Shown: positions 6,738 to 10,283 of the stretch, piece by piece
Numbering within the stretch: the first letter of the stretch is position 1
Layout: the number at the start of each line of letters is the position of its first letter
Origin: Parachlorella kessleri
Taxonomy: Eukaryota > Chlorophyta > Trebouxiophyceae > Chlorellales > Chlorellaceae
NCBI GenBank assembly: GCA_001598975.1
Contig: BBXU01002457.1
Span: 1 to 10,283 of the forward strand
Reading direction: 5' to 3'
DNA: 10,283 nucleotides
Notes under the pieces: generated by a model
What the model was told of the DNA's origin: nothing
The model's input: the letters and a program-made list of their open reading frames with translations, nothing else
Database searches by the model: none
Made by a program: the position numbers and the translations under genes

Positions 6738-6925
6738 TCAGCTCTTCACCACTGCTGACAGCAGCAGATGCCCTCTTTCCTTGACCCCCAACAATGAATG
6801 GCCGGTGAGGTGGCGCCTGCCACCATAGCTGGGTTCGCCATCAATGCTCGCGCCACCGTTAGGAACTGCCCCGTCAGGGCGCAAGGACAGCTGCTGGGCC
6901 GTCATAGACAGTGGGTAGGTGGCAC
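6738..6925 (-). CDS. Copy B exon 9 (terminal)
   Basis: The acceptor is CTGCGCAG ending at 6926 and the stop is TGA at 6740-6738. The length of 188 nt equals copy A. Changes against copy A cluster in the Asp/Glu-rich segment and in the last 20 residues, while GGASIDGEPSYGGRR is kept. Confidence 0.8.
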
Positions 6926-9900
6926 CTGCGCAGGACGGGCCAGGGCAGGAGCGGTACTAGCTGACTTCTTGGGAAGGCAACTCAGTGTCGGGCGCATTGC
7001 GAGCAGGACCAGGGACCCATTCCAACAAGCTCCATGCTGGTTGTTGCTGGACCACTCGGGAGGTGTAGGGCAGCAGGCAAAGCCCGGGACAAGGGGCCGG
7101 TACAGCCTCGCAAGCAAGGGAGACGGGGCCCAGGCCTTCTTGGTATGAGGTGCATACAGCGTGGGCAGCAGAACAGCAATAGGCCCACCCAGGATGCCTG
7201 TGACAGGAGCCTCAAAGGGCTTGCTGATGCGGATGTCGGTGTTGAGCCTGCAGCGCATGTATGGGGCCCAGGGAATGCGCCTCTGATGCGATGCTTGTTG
7301 CAGCAATTTATGAAAAGCTCTCAGCACTGCAAAAGTGAAGCAAGGCAGGAGGCAGCCAGGGTGTTGCATGCCCAGTTTGTGCCATGCAAGGGTTCCCGAA
7401 CAGTGACTGGTAATGCACACTGCCTAGTGTTACTGTTCAATAGCGTACACGGCATGCGTAGAGTGAAGGCAGCGTGGGGGGTAGCACCACGGCAGCACGG
7501 CAAAGCAGACGCGGGATAACCGATCCGCCCTGTACCAAAAGCTAGCTAGCAAATCCCCCTATACTACACTTGTCAACGGCAGCCAGATGGCGTTGCGACC
7601 CACCAGGTGTATGGCGCCGCCCAGGCCTCAGTGTCAGGGTGCAGCAGGGCTTGCTCTGCGCCCGACACGCGGTACGCGGTGACCTCAAACTTGTCGGTGG
7701 TGACCTGGCAGCCGGTGACTCCAGCACTCACACTGGACCCCTCTGCCGCAACTGCAGGACAGGGGCGCAAGTAGCAGGGTATATACCTCGAAACAATGTC
7801 AACTCTAAAGATCTGTGCGTGTCTGCCAGCTTGCAAACCTTGGAGGGCAGCTGGACAATGGGGCCCAAGCCGGGACCGCAGTTTGCAGGGGACACTGCTG
7901 CTTCATAGCGACTCTAACCGAAATGCTGTCAAGCACGAGCCGCTGAGCACACCAGATCCGGGGGCGCAAGTCGTAAGGCATAGGCAGCCCACCCGTGCTC
8001 CTTGGGAGCCAGTCTGTTTAGCAGATGGGGCGCTACTATTGCGACACTTGGCCACACACCTGCGGTAGCTGCCATCTGATCAAGCTTGGCAGTGCCCTCC
8101 TGGGGTGAGAGAGGTGCTGGCTTGCTTGGCTGGCCAGCCGGGGTGAGGGCAACTGCGGACACGGCGGACAGAAAGCAAGGCTAGGGGTGACGGAAGGCAG
8201 CCACGGTGGCGACCCATTGTGCCAACACTGCACACTACTCGAGTGACACAGGGGTCAAGCTGCACAAGCATGGGCCTTGCTGCGCTGGGCAGCACCAATC
8301 CTGAGGATTTCACAACAGCTGCCAACCAGACATCCTGCCTTAGGCAGCCGTCAATGCTGTCTTTTCTGGTCCACACACGGAATGTGACCAGCACCCTACA
8401 ATGACGTCAATGGCCCATGCCGAACAAGCCGATTCAACTTGCCTTGCATGAAGGTCAAATCGGATGTGAGTGATGCCAGGCTGCAAGAGACCATGTCACC
8501 TGCACAGCGCCAGCAGTTGCACACAGGCCCTTGCTCAAGGTTCACCCACTCCGGACCCCCGTGCCCAGGTCCAACCCACACCCCTTCAGGCCACACGGGC
8601 AGACGGCATGCCAGGAACTTGTCAATTGTCACTCAAGGCTGCTGGAGATGTAACACGCAGCTCCCCGGGCTCACATGCTTACAAGGATGGGCGCGTAGCG
8701 CAGGTCAGGTCGGACCTGGCCAGATCATGTCGGACCCCGATGCAGGGGAACAGGCAAGCTTTAGCAAGCAAAGGCTAGATTAGGCATCAGAACTCAGGCA
8801 AGACTCAGGCTCATTCTGCATCCAGCCCTGGCGGTTCCGTCCAGTCCAGTTCAGCCCAGCTCTACTCCCTGTTAGCACTACCTGCCACCCATGTTAATAA
8901 AGCACTGACTTGCCGTTGGGGGTAGTCACGCGGACAACCCTGACGAAGGACTTCTCGGCGGGAGCGCCGGCGCCGGCGCCCTCTGCTGTGCCAGTGCCCT
9001 CAAAAATCGCGTCCACCTGCACAGGATGGTACAGCGCAGGGTTGTCCTGGGGGACAATGCCTGAGCTTGCCTGCCTCCTTATTCTCCGTGCAGCTGGAGA
9101 AGGCTACCGCAGTACACCCAGAAGCTGACATGGCAGCAGCGACACTTGCCTGCCTTGCTAAACTGAAATGGGGGCACAAGAAGGGGAAGTGGCAGGTGAG
9201 ACACGGGCGTGGCCGGGGCCCAGCCGCCATGCCAAAGACTCAAAACATCGACGTGAACATAGGGGCATACTGGCAAGGATCAGCACCACCTTGGACAAAG
9301 TGGCACCCCAAAGGCAAGCTACTGCCAAGTTCGTATGTCTGAAAGTGGCTGCACCCCCACCTTGAGCCCGCTGGCCTCCCACAGCATGTTGTACTCGCCC
9401 ACCTCGTCAAAGTGGAACCTGCAGGGACACCAAGGCAGACATATAGCATACCTTACTCTCAGCTGGTTCGGCGGGCGGGGTACCCCTTGTGAACAAGCGG
9501 TGAATGTATGTTGGCCCTGATGGCTACATTCATACTGGTCGATGGCCCATGCCTTCTTACTAGTTGCTTTTGTAGCATTCTATAGAGTGGAACAGCTGCT
9601 GAAATTTCTAAGGGTCCAAGGGTCCATGGCGCTAACAACAATAAGCGAAAATCGGCTACACGGCTTGTGGCTCACCTCTCCTCCCGTTGCAATGCCTGCC
9701 ACCACTGACAAACAAGAGGGCAACGTCGCCCCTCCATGCCCCACACATGCATTGCCCCCACGCCCCATCCATTTGCCTACACCCCAACGTGCACAACCAC
9801 TGGCACGCATGGTTAGGTGCCAACCACGCTGGCAACCACCACATATTCTGCCCGCTGCAGGCAAAGCGTGCTGGAGCGTACATGCTGGCGGAGCCGCAAG

Positions 9901-10179
9901 GGGGGCTGTGCGAGCCATCAAAGCCAGTCATGAGCGGGTCGCTGGACTGGGAGGCGCCCAGGTCGACAGTCAGAGGGATGACCGGCGGCGAAGCTGCGTT
10001 GGGTGCTGGCCAGCCCAGCCCCAGGCTGGCCAGATTGTCAGATGAAACTGGATCCAGAGACTGGCCGCCGTATTTGAGGGCAAGGACTGTCCTGCCCGTG
10101 GCCAGCTCGACCTGGGATTTCAGCATTAGCACGAAGCTCACGTCGGCTGGGAGCCCCACTGTGATGGGGGATATCAGAC
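6738..10179 (-). CDS. Copy B: paralog of copy A, eight exons, 5' end outside window
   Basis: Exons on the minus strand are 10179-9882 (or 9909), 9418-9361, 9016-8914, 8499-8443, 8152-8060, 7751-7604, 7247-7189 and 6925-6738 (TGA). The model gives about 324-333 residues in the window. It keeps SDPLMTGFDGS, the whole of exons 3 and 8, TTDKFEVTAYRVSG and GILGATYPL, so the same vWF-D/Root_cap-like extracellular domain is inferred. All phases match copy A and no frame is broken, so both copies appear selected. Two differences stand out: exon 2 has lost the GTGAGT donor used in copy A, and exon 4 has six extra Gly/Ala/Pro residues. A cysteine-rich exon 1 would lie beyond 10283. Copy B lies upstream of copy A, with about 880 bp from its stop to the first exon of A. 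Confidence 0.7.
7189..7247 (-). CDS. Copy B exon 8
   Basis: This 59-nt exon has the acceptor CGCTGCAG and donor G|GTGGGC. The protein is identical to copy A exon 8; the nucleotide sequence differs only at a synonymous Pro codon (CCT for CCC). Confidence 0.8.
7604..7751 (-). CDS. Copy B exon 7
   Basis: This 148-nt exon has the acceptor TCCTGCAG and donor TG|GTGGGT. It keeps VTGC and TTDKFEVTAYRVSGAEQALL, with five substitutions against copy A. Confidence 0.8.
8060..8152 (-). CDS. Copy B exon 6
   Basis: This 93-nt exon has the acceptor TCCGCAG and donor GCAG|GTGTGT. The Pro/Ser/Ala-rich linker differs from copy A at two residues. Its frame again requires the GC donor of exon 5. Confidence 0.8.
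8153..8442 (-). other. Copy B intron 5, GC-AG type
   Basis: The boundary CAAG|GCAAGT matches the copy A site, and the intron ends TCCGCAG. Frame continuity requires the GC donor. Confidence 0.7.
8443..8499 (-). CDS. Copy B exon 5, microexon between GC-AG introns
   Basis: This 57-nt exon encodes DMVSCSLASLTSDLTFMQ. The other two frames contain stops here (TGA at the very start, or later in the exon), which settles the reading frame for both copies. Confidence 0.7.
8500..8913 (-). other. Copy B intron 4, GC-AG type with short repeats
   Basis: The boundary is AACG|GCAAGTCA and the acceptor is CTGTGCAG. The intron is 414 nt, against 178 nt in copy A. The extra sequence includes the near-tandem ACTCAGGCAAGACTCAGGCTC-type repeat at about 8799-8820 (ACTCAGGC twice) and the palindrome CAGGTCGGACCTG near 8705-8717. 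Confidence 0.6.
8914..9016 (-). CDS. Copy B exon 4, with Gly-Ala expansion
   Basis: This 103-nt exon has the acceptor CTGTGCAG. It carries AEGAGAGAPAEKSF where copy A has AKGGEKSF, an 18-nt in-frame expansion over a GCCGGC-rich stretch. Confidence 0.8.
9361..9418 (-). CDS. Copy B exon 3
   Basis: This 58-nt exon has the acceptor CCCTGCAG and donor AAG|GTGGGG. It encodes the same 19 residues as copy A exon 3 and is almost identical at the nucleotide level. Confidence 0.85.
9882..10179 (-). CDS. Copy B exon 2, 3' boundary uncertain
   Basis: The acceptor CTGTGCAG ends at 10180. The exon encodes the VGLPADV, LATGRTVLALKYGGQSLDP and SDPLMTGFDGS segments. The copy A donor (TCGCA|GTGAGT) is replaced by TCGCACAGCC with no GT. 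A GT 27 nt further on (AT|GTACGC, exon end 9882) has the phase needed for exon 3 and would add nine residues. A GC donor at CTC|GCACAG (exon end 9911) also fits in phase. Neither is a strong site. Confidence 0.6.
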
Positions 10180-10283
10180 CTGCACAGTGCCAGAGTATCC
10201 AGTTTGTAGACTCAAATTACTTGTAAAGCTCATTTGACACCTTGTCGGAGTCCGTGGCTGGGTCCCCCCCTCCCAAAATCATG
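10180..10283 (-). other. Part of copy B intron 1
   Basis: This sequence lies upstream of the exon 2 acceptor and continues beyond the window. No exon is visible, and the similarity to copy A intron 1 is weak except next to the acceptor. Confidence 0.5.

Larger units (their letters stand above)
6696..10179 (-). repeat. Tandem duplication unit, copy B
   Basis: Homology with copy A starts abruptly at GCACCAGGCTGCCG (6696, matching 2057) and runs through every exon to 10179 (matching 5269). The two stop codons are 4639 bp apart. The duplicated block is slightly longer than in copy A, owing to larger introns 2 and 4 and to small insertions. Confidence 0.9.

Noticed and set aside
9687..10226. Forward open frame of 179 codons
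   Set aside because: It is antisense to exon 2 of copy B and reflects the G+C-rich composition of that exon.
1..10283. CRISPR array, tRNA, rRNA or bacterial operon
   Set aside because: There are no regularly spaced repeats, no tRNA-like arms with a GGTTC loop, and no adjacent intact ORFs with ribosome binding sites. The split, phased exons are eukaryotic.

Overview
The window is nuclear DNA of a eukaryote. Short exons of 57 to about 300 nt alternate with introns of about 180 to 490 nt, splice phases are conserved, and no bacterial-style gene is present. G+C-rich exons, very short exons, GC-AG introns and a possible TGTAA 3'-end signal fit a chlorophyte green alga. That lineage call is an inference from style; no marker gene confirms it.

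The core of the window is a head-to-tail tandem duplication of one multi-exon gene on the minus strand. Copy A has nine recognisable exons between 5854 and its stop at 2099. Copy B has its last eight exons between 10179 and its stop at 6738, and its 5' end lies beyond the right edge. I built the models by comparing the two copies. Seven of the eight shared exons have boundaries that match exactly (exon 4 differs by an 18-nt internal indel), all splice phases agree, and both copies end in a 61-residue final exon. The exception is exon 2 of copy B, whose 5' splice site differs from copy A.

The predicted protein of about 390 residues has three parts. First comes a six-cysteine segment (exon 1). 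Next is a stretch that faintly recalls a ubiquitin-like fold, with a Pro-rich linker (exon 2). The rest resembles a von Willebrand factor type D or plant Root_cap-type extracellular domain: it opens with SDP-L-x-TGFDGS and closes with GILGATYPL. An extracellular or cell-wall role is the best guess, but no homology search could be run.

Region by region: 17-234 is a near-perfect fold-back inverted repeat that carries a small coding-like fragment. Positions 235-2056 are gene-poor, with a degenerate coding-like patch near 1500-1640. Positions 2057-5854 hold copy A. Positions 5855-6695 are the spacer between the copies, with two CACGTG boxes, a strong 5' splice site and a cluster of nested inverted repeats that could be the 5' region of copy A. 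Positions 6696-10283 hold copy B.

The most unusual features are two consecutive GC-AG introns kept in both paralogs, an 18-nt micro-duplication that creates two in-frame tandem 5' splice sites after exon 1 of copy A, the altered exon 2 donor in copy B, and a 50-bp intronic insert between 12-bp direct repeats.
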